A stretch of 64,000 nt of DNA from CAZVYJ01 sp964631565 (lineage in GTDB: Bacteria > Planctomycetota > Phycisphaerae > SM23-33): the NCBI GenBank assembly GCA_964631565.1, contig CAZVYJ010000003.1, positions 1-64,000 of the forward strand, read 5' to 3'. The translations under genes and the position numbers were made by a program. The notes under the pieces are model-generated. The model saw nothing but the letters and a program-made list of their open reading frames with translations, ran no database searches and was not told where the DNA came from. Below are positions 10,237-18,771 of the stretch, piece after piece (within the stretch, counting starts at the first letter, position 1; every line of letters begins with the position of its first letter).

Positions 10237-11307
10237 ATGAAACTCTTAATGCCGGACATAGAGCAGGGCTGTTCGCTTGCACAACGTGTAGCTCCGAAGT
10301 ATGCACCGGTTTGGCGGGGGCGGCCTTTGTCTGAGCAGGCGGCGCTGGCGTTATACTTCCTGCCGCACAGTTCTACCATGCCGGTTCTCGGTGTCACCCG
10401 GCCGCGAGTGGTCAAATGGTACTGCCCCTTTGCCGACCAGCGGGTTTTTCCTTCCGGCCACCGTTATTGCATTAATGTTTATACAGGCTGCTCGCACGGC
10501 TGCGTGTATTGCTATGCCGCCGGATATCTTGCCATGAATGCTAAGCCCAAGCCGGACTTCCGCCGCTTGCTGCTGAAAGACTTGGAAGATATTGACACCT
10601 TTGACGTTCCACCCGCGCCTGTTCACTTGTCTAACAGCACGGATGCTTTTCAGGAACCGCTGGAGGCTGAGCGAGGCGATGCGCTTTTTACGCTTCAGCA
10701 GATAGCACGTTGCCGTCACCGCTTTACCACTGTTACTCTCCTGACTAAAAATCCCGACCTGTTAACCCGCGATGAATATCTGAATGCATTACTTTGTCTG
10801 CGGCGGCCTGACGAACCGGTTGTCGTGGAAGTGAGCCTCGCGTTTTGGCGAGAAGATATGGCAGCCGCTTATGATCCTGGTGCGGCAACCATCGCCAGCC
10901 GGTTGAACGCTATCCGGCAAATTCGCACCGCGGGCTTACCGGTTGTCCTCCGCATTTCTCCGACCTATCCTCTGGGACTCGATCCTCCGGGCCAGTCATG
11001 TCCGCAGTCTTTTGAGGATATAAATCAACTGGTCAAATTTGCTGCCGAGGTCGGCATTACGAAGGTTGTCCACACGCCGGCCAAAATTGTCATGCCCAAA
11101 CACAGTTCGTTTCACCCGCTAATGCAGGCGATGCTGCGTCTTTACCGTCATCTGGCCGGGCCGAAAGATTTGGATTTCCACGGCGGCGCCTGGCGGCTAT
11201 CGAAAGTCGCCGCACGTAAGCATATTGTCGAACCATTGCTTGAGATATGTCGGAAGCACGACCTGACTGCACAATTCTGCATGCAGCACCTTGTCAATAC
11301 GCCGTAG
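10237..11307 (+). CDS. Radical SAM protein, SPL (spore photoproduct lyase)-like family
   Basis: 356 residues. The [4Fe-4S]/SAM cluster motif is CX3CX2C, Cys85, Cys89 and Cys92 (YTGCSHGCVYCYA), the form used by SplB-like and Rv2578c-like proteins. Further support: LLTKNPDLLTRD and VEVSLAF in the barrel. The reaction is not known for this subgroup; DNA photoproduct repair is only one possibility. No Shine-Dalgarno precedes the ATG at 10237, and TATAAT occupies the six bases just before it, so the true start may be Met5 (10249) on a nearly leaderless transcript. Codon third positions are visibly less GC-rich than in its neighbours (TTA, CTT and GAT are frequent), suggesting acquisition from elsewhere. 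Confidence 0.85.
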   Translation: MKLLMPDIEQGCSLAQRVAPKYAPVWRGRPLSEQAALALYFLPHSSTMPVLGVTRPRVVKWYCPFADQRVFPSGHRYCINVYTGCSHGCVYCYAAGYLAMNAKPKPDFRRLLLKDLEDIDTFDVPPAPVHLSNSTDAFQEPLEAERGDALFTLQQIARCRHRFTTVTLLTKNPDLLTRDEYLNALLCLRRPDEPVVVEVSLAFWREDMAAAYDPGAATIASRLNAIRQIRTAGLPVVLRISPTYPLGLDPPGQSCPQSFEDINQLVKFAAEVGITKVVHTPAKIVMPKHSSFHPLMQAMLRLYRHLAGPKDLDFHGGAWRLSKVAARKHIVEPLLEICRKHDLTAQFCMQHLVNTP

Positions 11308-11388
11308 TAAACACGGTCCGCCAAAAATTTGCTGAGCGGATGTGCAGCGGGGCTGCAAAAAGCTTTTTAAAAAATTTCAAAAAACTTC

Positions 11389-11427
11389 TTGCCGGATGCG
11401 GGGCGATATAGTAAATAATCATTTACT
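11389..11427 (+). promoter_or_regulatory. Promoter and palindromic operator of the TetR gene
   Basis: TTGCCG (11389-11394), 17 bases, TAAATA (11412-11417) forms a plausible promoter. Overlapping the -10 is a perfect inverted repeat AGTAAAT-AATC-ATTTACT (11410-11427, 7-bp arms), of the size and AT-rich type expected for a TetR/AcrR operator. A repressor bound here would block its own promoter. Confidence 0.75.
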
Positions 11428-11445
11428 TACTTAAAGGAACTCGCC

Positions 11446-12030
11446 ATGGCGCGGCCTGCTAAAAAGAAAACCGGCATTGAAGACGCTGCCATCGAGCTGT
11501 TCGCCACCAGGGGCATTTCTTCCACGACCGTCAAGGACATCGCCGACCGGGCCGGCGTCACCGAGGGAGCACTGTACCGCCACTACGAAAGCAAGCTGCA
11601 GATGGCCTGGCGGCTGTACTGCCGCGAGGTCGGCGTGTTTCTCGGCGAGTTTGTTCCGCTGCTGCGGCAGTCCGGCGACACGCTGGACGGGCGGGTGCTG
11701 GCGGCCGTCAAATTCATCTACAAGTATTACCGCGACACGCCGGAAAAGCTGGCGTTCGTGCTGCTGGCCCGCAGGAATTTTCCGGATCGCGGCCTGGACG
11801 GTGAGCAGGAAGTAATCAATCCCGACGATGTCGTGCAGCAGTTCGTCAAAGAGGAGATCGCCTGCGGCCGCGTGCCGAAAAGCGACACGGTCCTGATGAT
11901 GGCGATGCTTCGCGGCGTGGTGCTCGAGCCGATTCTCATGCACCGCGACGGCCGGCTGAAGACGCAGCCGCTCCGCCTCGCCGAGAAGGTGGCGGCCGCC
12001 TGCACGGCGATACTGAGGAGCGGGAAATAA
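11446..12030 (+). CDS. TetR/AcrR-family transcriptional repressor
   Basis: 194 residues; ATG preceded by AAAGGAAC. The N-terminal helix-turn-helix at about residues 12-55 (KDIADRAGVTEGALYRHYES) is characteristic of TetR. The remaining alpha-helical part would bind an effector and dimerise. It lies directly upstream of, and on the same strand as, an LplT-like transporter (125-base gap) and an Aas-like enzyme, so it probably controls them as well as itself. An effector such as a fatty acyl chain or lysolipid is a guess from that context. A perfect palindrome sits 19 bases upstream of the start. Confidence 0.92.
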   Translation: MARPAKKKTGIEDAAIELFATRGISSTTVKDIADRAGVTEGALYRHYESKLQMAWRLYCREVGVFLGEFVPLLRQSGDTLDGRVLAAVKFIYKYYRDTPEKLAFVLLARRNFPDRGLDGEQEVINPDDVVQQFVKEEIACGRVPKSDTVLMMAMLRGVVLEPILMHRDGRLKTQPLRLAEKVAAACTAILRSGK

Positions 12031-12154
12031 TGATCCGCCGCTTCGTAAATTCAATCGACATCTGCAGCGCGACGGCATTGGGGGTGTGCCGCTGCGCTGC
12101 GACGCACATTAATACTGCCCCTGGCATGGACGTGATTCTCGTCGGGGGGAAGTC

Positions 12155-13423
12155 ATGACCGCCGGCGAACTGACTGCTGCGATTCGCCGGGCCAAGGGCA
12201 GATTCATCGCCATGGCGACGACGTACAGCCTCGGCGTGTTCAACGACAGCTTCTTCCGCCAGTCTGCGATGCTTCTGGCGGTCGGGGCCGGCATGATAAA
12301 CATGCAGGGCTGGATCATGGCCGTCTTCACGTTTCCGTACCTGCTGTTCGCTTCGTCCGCGGGCTGGCTGGCGGACAGATTTTCCAAGCGGCACGTCGTC
12401 ATCGGCGCGAAATTCCTGGAACTGCTCGCGATGCTGCTCGGTGCGGCCGGGGTGTGCACCAGCAACTGGTGGCTGATAATGGCAATGGTGTTCGTCATGG
12501 GCATGCAGTCGTGCCTGTTCGCCCCGGCCCTTAACGGCTCGATACCCGAGCTTTACCCCGCCTCGTATGTGACGAAGGCCAACGCGATACTGAAGGTCGC
12601 CGTGACGGCGGCCATCCTGCTCGGCATCTCGGCGTCGGGCTTTGCATTGAGTTTTCACGGCGACGGCTGGGCGGGCATATCGGCGGGGCGGCTGGCGGTG
12701 GCTGCCGGCGCGGTGGCAGTTTCGCTGCTGGGCGTTCTGGGCAGCTTCGGCGTGCCGGCCAGGCCCGCGGCAGACCCGGGCGTGAAGTTCCCGTGGTCAG
12801 GCCCGCTGCACACTTTCCGCGAGCTTGCGCTTATCAGCAAAGACAGGCTGCTCGCGATTATCGTTTCGACTGACGTTTTCCTGTGGTTCGCCGGCGCGAT
12901 GCTCATACCGCTGATGAACCTGCTTGCAATGGAGCAGTTCAGCTGCGGCGAAGACATCGCCGGTTACCTGGTGGCGGCCGAGGTGGTCGGCGTGGCTGCC
13001 GGCGGCGCGCTCGGCAGCATGGTCGCCAGGGGCCGCAGGTGGTATAGACTGTTTCCATTCGCCATTGGCGGCATGGGTGTTATGCTGCTGGCGATTACGG
13101 CATTGCCGCTGGCTCCGGCTGCGATGCACCTGCCTGCCGCATTCGCTCTGCTGGCTGCCGCAGGCGTGCTCGGCGGGGCCGTGCTTGTCCCCTGCGAGGC
13201 GTTCGTGCAGATACGACCGGCGAGCAACCGCAAGGGCGCAGTGATAGCGGCTGCGAACTTCGCCGTGTTCTTCGGCATTCTGCTTTCCGGACCGGCGGCA
13301 AACCTGGCTGTGGCGTGGCTGGCGCCGAGTTCGGCGATGGGCGTGCTTGGGGCGGCCGCAATAATAGCGGCCCTGCTGCTGCAGCGGGCGCTGGACGGAA
13401 TCAGGGAGGCGGGCGTTGATTAA
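12155..13423 (+). CDS. MFS transporter, LplT-like lysophospholipid flippase
   Basis: 422 residues, about twelve hydrophobic helices; ATG preceded by GGGGGGAAG. The N-terminal YSLGVFNDSFFRQSAMLL matches the 'NDNxFRxA' start common to the LplT/Aas-type MFS group, and LADRFSKRHV is the MFS loop 2-3 signature. Family knowledge: LplT moves lysophospholipids across the inner membrane so that Aas can reacylate them. The next gene is an Aas homologue whose start lies inside this gene's end (8-base overlap), which strongly supports the LplT assignment over a generic drug exporter. Confidence 0.85.
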   Translation: MTAGELTAAIRRAKGRFIAMATTYSLGVFNDSFFRQSAMLLAVGAGMINMQGWIMAVFTFPYLLFASSAGWLADRFSKRHVVIGAKFLELLAMLLGAAGVCTSNWWLIMAMVFVMGMQSCLFAPALNGSIPELYPASYVTKANAILKVAVTAAILLGISASGFALSFHGDGWAGISAGRLAVAAGAVAVSLLGVLGSFGVPARPAADPGVKFPWSGPLHTFRELALISKDRLLAIIVSTDVFLWFAGAMLIPLMNLLAMEQFSCGEDIAGYLVAAEVVGVAAGGALGSMVARGRRWYRLFPFAIGGMGVMLLAITALPLAPAAMHLPAAFALLAAAGVLGGAVLVPCEAFVQIRPASNRKGAVIAAANFAVFFGILLSGPAANLAVAWLAPSSAMGVLGAAAIIAALLLQRALDGIREAGVD

Positions 13424-16070
13424 CCGGCTGCTGACAATCTTCGTGCGTGTGGTGCTGTGGCTGCGGTATCGAGTACGCGTAACGGGCGTCGACAAGGTCC
13501 GCGCCGCCGGCCGGCGCGGCATACTGTTCCTGCCGAACCATCCAGCCCTGATAGACCCGATAATACTGATGTCGCGGCTCTACGGGCCGTTTCGGGTCCG
13601 CGCGCTTGCTGACAGGGACCAGATAGACCGATTCTTCATCCGCTGGCTGGCGGCGAGAATAAACGTGCTGCCGATTCCCGACCTTGCGAAGTTCGGTGTG
13701 TCGGCCGGCGGTGAAGTTCGCGAAACCATCTCCAAGTGCATCGAAGCCCTGCGGGCGGGCGACAACCTTGTTCTTTACCCGGCCGGGCGGATTTACAACG
13801 GGCGTCTCGAAGACCTCGGCGGCGGCAGCGCGGTCGAAAGCATTCTCCGCGAACTGCCTGACGTGCGAATAGTGCTGGTCCGCACGCACGGGCTGTGGGG
13901 CAGCAGTTTTTCCCGGGCGGCGGGTCGTGAGCCGTCGGTTGCGGCGGCGATTAAGCGAGGCGTTCGGTCGCTGCTGGCGAGCGGAATTTTCTTCGCGCCG
14001 CGGCGGAAAGTGAGCATCGAGCTGGTCGAGCCTGCCGACATGCCGCGCGGGGCCGACCGGAGAACCATCAACCGCTATCTGGAGCGGTTCTACAACGAAG
14101 ATGCACCGCCGAACACTTACGTGCCTTACACGATATGGCAGCGTGGCGGCCCGGCCGAACTGCCCGAGCCGCCCGGCGGCATGCTGCACGGCGACCCGTC
14201 GGCCGTCCCGCAGGCGACGCGGCAGATTGTCAGCGAATTTCTGCAGGAACTGACTGGCAGCGGCGACTTCAACGACAACTCGCGCCTCGCGCACGATCTC
14301 GGCATGGACTCGCTGGCCGGCCTGGAGCTGGCGAACTTCCTGCACGACGAGTTCGGCTTCCCGCTGACCGGCGCCGAGTCGCTGCGGACCGTCGGCGACG
14401 TGATGCTCGCCGCCTACGGGCTGTCGGCGTCGGCATCGCCGCCGACGCTGAAAAAAGTTCCGTCGAAATGGTTCACGCAAGCAGCCGACCCGGCCTGGCC
14501 GGAAAACCTGCCTGACATGACGATTGGCGAGGCGTTCCTCACTCAGGCCCGCCGCTGGCCGGGCAAAGTCGCAGTCGCCGACCAGGTGAGCGGCGCGAAA
14601 ACATATCGCGACCTCGTGCTGGCCGTCTCGCTGCTGAAAGACCAGATTCGCAGGCTGCCCGGCGAGCACGTGGGGATAATGATGCCGGCCTCCGTCGCCG
14701 CGGACGTGCTGTATCTTGCGACGCTTTTCGCCGGCAAGACGCCCGCGATGATAAACTGGACGCTCGGCCGCCGGAACATCGAGCACTGCCTCGCCGTAGT
14801 GGGCGTCGAGCGAGTTCTGACGTCCGGCGCCGTCGTCAGCCGCATCAACTCGCAGGGCGTTGATATCAGCTGCCTCGACGGGCGGCTGGTGAATATTGAA
14901 GACATCGCCGCGCGTATCGGAAAGTGGCGCAAGCTGCGGACCGCCGTTGCTGTGCGCTGTGGCTTTTCGTCGCTGCGTGCAGCGGCGAAGCACATGTCGC
15001 AGACCGCTGTCGTGCTGTTCACCAGCGGTTCGGAGAGCGTTCCGAAGGCCGTTCCGCTTACGCATCGGAACATCCTCACGAACGTGCAGGACGTTCGCGA
15101 ATGCTTCACCGTTTCCGGCGCCGACAGCATCCTCGGCATGCTGCCGCCGTTCCACTCGTTCGGCCTCACAACGTCGATAGCCCTGCCGCTGAGCATTGGC
15201 GTTCGCGCGGTCTACACGCCGTCGCCGACTGACGGCGCGATGGTGGCGGCCGTCATCGGGGCATACAAGGTAACCATCCCCATCGCCACCCCGACTTTCC
15301 TCGCCGGGGCCGTGCGATGTTCAATGCCGGGTCAGCTTGACACGGTCCGCCTCGCCGTCACCGGCGCGGAAAAATGCTCCGCCGGCGTTTACGAGCTGCT
15401 GGCCAGGCGCTGCCCGAATGCCACGGTGCTCGAAGGCTACGGCGTTACGGAATGTTCGCCGGTAATCTCAGTCAATCACCAGGATGACGCCCGGCCGGGC
15501 ACGATAGGGCGCATGATGGCCTCGCTTGAGCACGCGATTGTTGACCCGGAGACGAACCAGCCCGTCCCGACAGGTTCGCGCGGCATGCTGCTTGTCCGCG
15601 GGCCGAGCGTGTTCGCCGGCTACCTCGCAGCCCCTGGCGAACAGGTCGCATCGCCGTTCGTGGAATATGCGGGGCGGCAGTGGTATCGCACAGGCGACCT
15701 TGTGGTCGAGGATGCCGACGGCGTGCTCACGTTCGCCGGCCGCCTGAAGCGGTTCGTCAAGCTCGGCGGCGAGATGGTTTCGCTGCCGGCCATTGAGTCT
15801 GCACTCAACGCCGAATACGCGCGGGAAGACGGGCCAACGCTTGCCGTCGTCGCCGACGGCGAGGACGAGCGGGCCGAGATTGTCATGTTCACCACTCAGC
15901 CGATAAACCGCGAAGCTGCCAACGGCGTAATTCGCCGGGCCGGCCTGTCAGGCCTGCACAACATCAGGCGGATTATCCGTGTCGATGAACTGCCGCTGCT
16001 CGGCACGGGCAAGGTAGACTACCGTGCATTGTCAGCCCGGCTGGCGAAAGAACGGGACGCAAACAGGTAA
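13416..16070 (+). CDS. Aas-like PlsC acyltransferase - ACP - acyl-AMP ligase fusion
   Basis: 884 residues; TTG start preceded by GGGAGG and overlapping the LplT gene. Domain order: PlsC-type acyltransferase (about 1-230) with the HX4D motif in LPNHPALIDP and the YPAGRI block; an acyl carrier domain (about 270-340) with LGMDSLAGLEL, whose Ser299 is the expected phosphopantetheine site; an AMP-binding ligase (about 370-884) with FTSGSESVPKAVPLTH, YGVTECSP, YRTGDLV and GRLKRFVKLGGE. Family knowledge: Aas activates a fatty acid, loads it on ACP and acylates 2-acyl-lysophosphatidylethanolamine. E. coli Aas binds free ACP; here an ACP is built in between the two enzymes, so transfer could run in cis. 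Membrane-associated lipid repair is inferred. Confidence 0.92.
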   Translation: MINRLLTIFVRVVLWLRYRVRVTGVDKVRAAGRRGILFLPNHPALIDPIILMSRLYGPFRVRALADRDQIDRFFIRWLAARINVLPIPDLAKFGVSAGGEVRETISKCIEALRAGDNLVLYPAGRIYNGRLEDLGGGSAVESILRELPDVRIVLVRTHGLWGSSFSRAAGREPSVAAAIKRGVRSLLASGIFFAPRRKVSIELVEPADMPRGADRRTINRYLERFYNEDAPPNTYVPYTIWQRGGPAELPEPPGGMLHGDPSAVPQATRQIVSEFLQELTGSGDFNDNSRLAHDLGMDSLAGLELANFLHDEFGFPLTGAESLRTVGDVMLAAYGLSASASPPTLKKVPSKWFTQAADPAWPENLPDMTIGEAFLTQARRWPGKVAVADQVSGAKTYRDLVLAVSLLKDQIRRLPGEHVGIMMPASVAADVLYLATLFAGKTPAMINWTLGRRNIEHCLAVVGVERVLTSGAVVSRINSQGVDISCLDGRLVNIEDIAARIGKWRKLRTAVAVRCGFSSLRAAAKHMSQTAVVLFTSGSESVPKAVPLTHRNILTNVQDVRECFTVSGADSILGMLPPFHSFGLTTSIALPLSIGVRAVYTPSPTDGAMVAAVIGAYKVTIPIATPTFLAGAVRCSMPGQLDTVRLAVTGAEKCSAGVYELLARRCPNATVLEGYGVTECSPVISVNHQDDARPGTIGRMMASLEHAIVDPETNQPVPTGSRGMLLVRGPSVFAGYLAAPGEQVASPFVEYAGRQWYRTGDLVVEDADGVLTFAGRLKRFVKLGGEMVSLPAIESALNAEYAREDGPTLAVVADGEDERAEIVMFTTQPINREAANGVIRRAGLSGLHNIRRIIRVDELPLLGTGKVDYRALSARLAKERDANR

Positions 16071-16228
16071 AAACGTCCGCGTTACATACCTGGAAATCAT
16101 CTCATAAAAGTTAGTATACCGAAATAATTTATTGTTGCCGGCCCAAAAGATAATGTATCATGACCATTTTGCGCGACCGCCGCTTCCGGCGGCCCGCTTA
16201 CAACGAAGTGAATTTGGCAGGTATTGCA

Positions 16229-18754
16229 ATGAAACCGGGACTGACGCTGATTTTTATCGCTGGAGGATTGCTGATGGGCGCTGACCTTACTGCCGGCCAG
16301 GATGCGGATATCTCGCTGAACCGTCAATGGGCGGTGCAGATGTTTTCGTCGAAACCCAATGAGACCAGGCCGGTCGACAGGCTTATTGTCGTTCACGAAG
16401 ACGGGGCCGGAGACACCAAGCTTGGCCGATGCGCCGCCGGCGGGGCCATCCGACTTGGCGAGAAAACCTGCACTCACGGCATCGGCGTCAACTCGCACAG
16501 CGTCCTTCGCGTAAAGCTGACGGCCCCTGCCGAAAAGTTCCTCGCCACAATCGGCCTCGACCGCAACGTCGATAACACGCCGGCGTCCGTACGTTTTCAT
16601 GTTTCCGTCGGCGGCAAGGACAAGTTCGTTACCGATGTCATGAAGGCCGGCGCCAGGCCCGTAGATATCGCCGTACCGCTGGACGGCGCGAAAGAGTTCG
16701 AGCTTATCGTCGATAACGGCGGCGACGGCCGAGGCTGGGACCAGGCCGACTGGGCCGACGCGAAGGTCGTGCTCAGGGACGGCTCGGAAATATGGCTGGA
16801 CGAATTGTCCGACCCGGTCACCGTCGCGCCTCACCTGCCTTTCTCGTTTGTTTACGGCGGGAAACACTCTTCGGAATTCATCGACGGCTGGAAGCGACAG
16901 GCCTCCGACGAGAAGATCGACGAGACCAAAATCCGCCGGACGATTACGCTGACCGACCCGGAAACCAGGCTTGAAGTCCGGGCCGTCTGCATCATTTACA
17001 CCGACACCGCGGGCGTGGACTGGACGATTTATTTCACAAACAAGGGCGAGAAGGACACGCCGGTTATCGAGCAGCTGAACGCACTCGACGCGAGCGAGGC
17101 CCTGACTGCGACAGATCAGGTAACACTTCACAGGCTTCAAGGCTCTCTTGCCGCGCCGACCGACTGGATGCCGTTTGACCAGACGCTTGGACTCGGCGGG
17201 CGGATCGATTTCGCCGCGACCAACGGCCGCTCGTCGAACGTCTCGCCGTGGTTCGCACTGCAGTGGTCCGGCGGCGGCGTGATGACGGCCATCGGCTGGT
17301 CGGGCCAGTGGACAGCCTCGGTCGAACTTGCCCGCGGCGTTCTTACGACGCGGGCGGGCATGCAGAACCTGCACACCGTGCTGCACCCGGGCGAGAGCAT
17401 ACGCAGCCCGCGAATCATGCAGATTTACTGGAAGGGCAACGACCAGTGGCGGGCGTACAACCTGTTCCGCAGCACGATGCTTGCCCACATCATGCCGCGC
17501 ATCGACGGCAAGCTTGTTTATCCGCCGATAGTGCACCTCAGCACGTCTTTTTACGAGCTGAACGGCAGCAACGAGCAGAACGTGCTCTCGCACCTCGACT
17601 CGCTGAAGGGCCTCGGCTTCGAGATGTTCTGGCTGGACGCCTACTGGACCGGGCCTGACGGCTTTCCCGACAGCATGGGCAATTACGGATTCCCGATTGA
17701 ACGCGTCGAGCCGAAGGACCGCTTCCCGCACGGCATGAAGGCGATAGCCGACGCAGTTGAGAAGGCGGGAGTTGGCTACCTGATGTGGTTCGAACCAGAG
17801 CGGGTCGCGCCGAATACGCTGCTGGCGAAGGAGCATCCCGAATGGGTTATGTCGCCTTCCGGCGACGGCAGCGGGCTGTTCAATCTTGGCATTCCCGAGG
17901 CCCGCAAATTCATGACCGATTATCTCAATGCCGTGATTAAAGCCTACAAGCTTTCATGTATCCGCTTTGACTACAACATCGATCCGCTGCCGTACTGGCA
18001 GTTCATAAATTCCAAAGACCCCAACCGCGTCGGCATTGCCGAAATTCGCTACATGGAAGGCCTGTATCAGATGTGGGACGACATACTGGCCGTCAATCCG
18101 AAGCTGTTCATCGACGACTGCGCCGGCGGCGGGCGGCGGATCGACCTTGAAACAATGTCGCGGGCGATTCCATTGTGGAGAAGCGACAACACCTGCGACA
18201 TGCTGGACCACAGCGAGGCGATAATCAGGGGGGCGGCCATCAAGAACCAGATAATGAGCGCAGGACTGAACCGGTATGTGCCGTTCAGCACGGTAGGGCA
18301 GATGGGAGCCACGCCTTATCTGTTCCGCAGCGGGTTCAACGCCGGCATCTCATTCTGCGAGGACATCCGCGGTCAGGATTATCCGCGTGACCTTCTCAAG
18401 CAGGGCATAGCCGAGGGCAAGCGAATCCGGAAGTATTACACCGGGAATTTCTATGTGCTGTCGAAAGTCACGCTGAGTTCGGAGGACTGGTGCATATTCC
18501 AGTACCATCGGCCGGGCGAGCAGGATGGTATGGTCGTAGCCTTCCGCCGCCACGAGTCGCCGTACGCCGCCTATGCAGCCGAGCTTCACGAAATAGACCC
18601 CGCCGCCGACTACGAGGTGACTGCATACCACAGCTACGATCCGGACAAGCCGGTTGTGATGAAAGGCGAATCGCTTCAGAAGCTGAAAATCGAGATCGAC
18701 GAGCGCCCCGGCTCGGTGATTATTGAGTACAAAATACAAAAACTCGCCAGGTGA
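16229..18754 (+). CDS. Secreted GH36-type alpha-galactosidase with N-terminal NPCBM domain
   Basis: 841 residues from the ATG that opens the signal peptide MKPGLTLIFIAGGLLMG; an earlier in-frame ATG at 16160 would bury it. An NPCBM-like carbohydrate-binding domain (about 35-160, with CTHGIGVNSHSVLRV and FLATIGLDRN) precedes the GH36 beta-sandwich and TIM barrel. The barrel shows WFEPERVAPNT, the nucleophile Asp581 in IRFDYN and the acid/base Asp653 in LWRSDN, with DDCAGGGRRID between them. Clan GH-D members hydrolyse alpha-1,6-galactosides such as raffinose or galactomannan side chains. It probably acts outside the inner membrane. It stands alone, ending 17 bases from a convergent gene. Confidence 0.93.
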   Translation: MKPGLTLIFIAGGLLMGADLTAGQDADISLNRQWAVQMFSSKPNETRPVDRLIVVHEDGAGDTKLGRCAAGGAIRLGEKTCTHGIGVNSHSVLRVKLTAPAEKFLATIGLDRNVDNTPASVRFHVSVGGKDKFVTDVMKAGARPVDIAVPLDGAKEFELIVDNGGDGRGWDQADWADAKVVLRDGSEIWLDELSDPVTVAPHLPFSFVYGGKHSSEFIDGWKRQASDEKIDETKIRRTITLTDPETRLEVRAVCIIYTDTAGVDWTIYFTNKGEKDTPVIEQLNALDASEALTATDQVTLHRLQGSLAAPTDWMPFDQTLGLGGRIDFAATNGRSSNVSPWFALQWSGGGVMTAIGWSGQWTASVELARGVLTTRAGMQNLHTVLHPGESIRSPRIMQIYWKGNDQWRAYNLFRSTMLAHIMPRIDGKLVYPPIVHLSTSFYELNGSNEQNVLSHLDSLKGLGFEMFWLDAYWTGPDGFPDSMGNYGFPIERVEPKDRFPHGMKAIADAVEKAGVGYLMWFEPERVAPNTLLAKEHPEWVMSPSGDGSGLFNLGIPEARKFMTDYLNAVIKAYKLSCIRFDYNIDPLPYWQFINSKDPNRVGIAEIRYMEGLYQMWDDILAVNPKLFIDDCAGGGRRIDLETMSRAIPLWRSDNTCDMLDHSEAIIRGAAIKNQIMSAGLNRYVPFSTVGQMGATPYLFRSGFNAGISFCEDIRGQDYPRDLLKQGIAEGKRIRKYYTGNFYVLSKVTLSSEDWCIFQYHRPGEQDGMVVAFRRHESPYAAYAAELHEIDPAADYEVTAYHSYDPDKPVVMKGESLQKLKIEIDERPGSVIIEYKIQKLAR

Positions 18755-18771
18755 AAAATCGCGGCACGGCT

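Noticed and set aside
13401..15155. A 584-codon open frame on the minus strand across the Aas gene
   Set aside because: It is antisense to a protein with complete Aas motifs, has no ribosome site and an Arg/Val/Gln-rich composition typical of shadow frames in GC-rich DNA.
16097..17836. A 579-codon minus-strand open frame over the GH36 gene
   Set aside because: Shadow of the alpha-galactosidase; no recognisable motifs.
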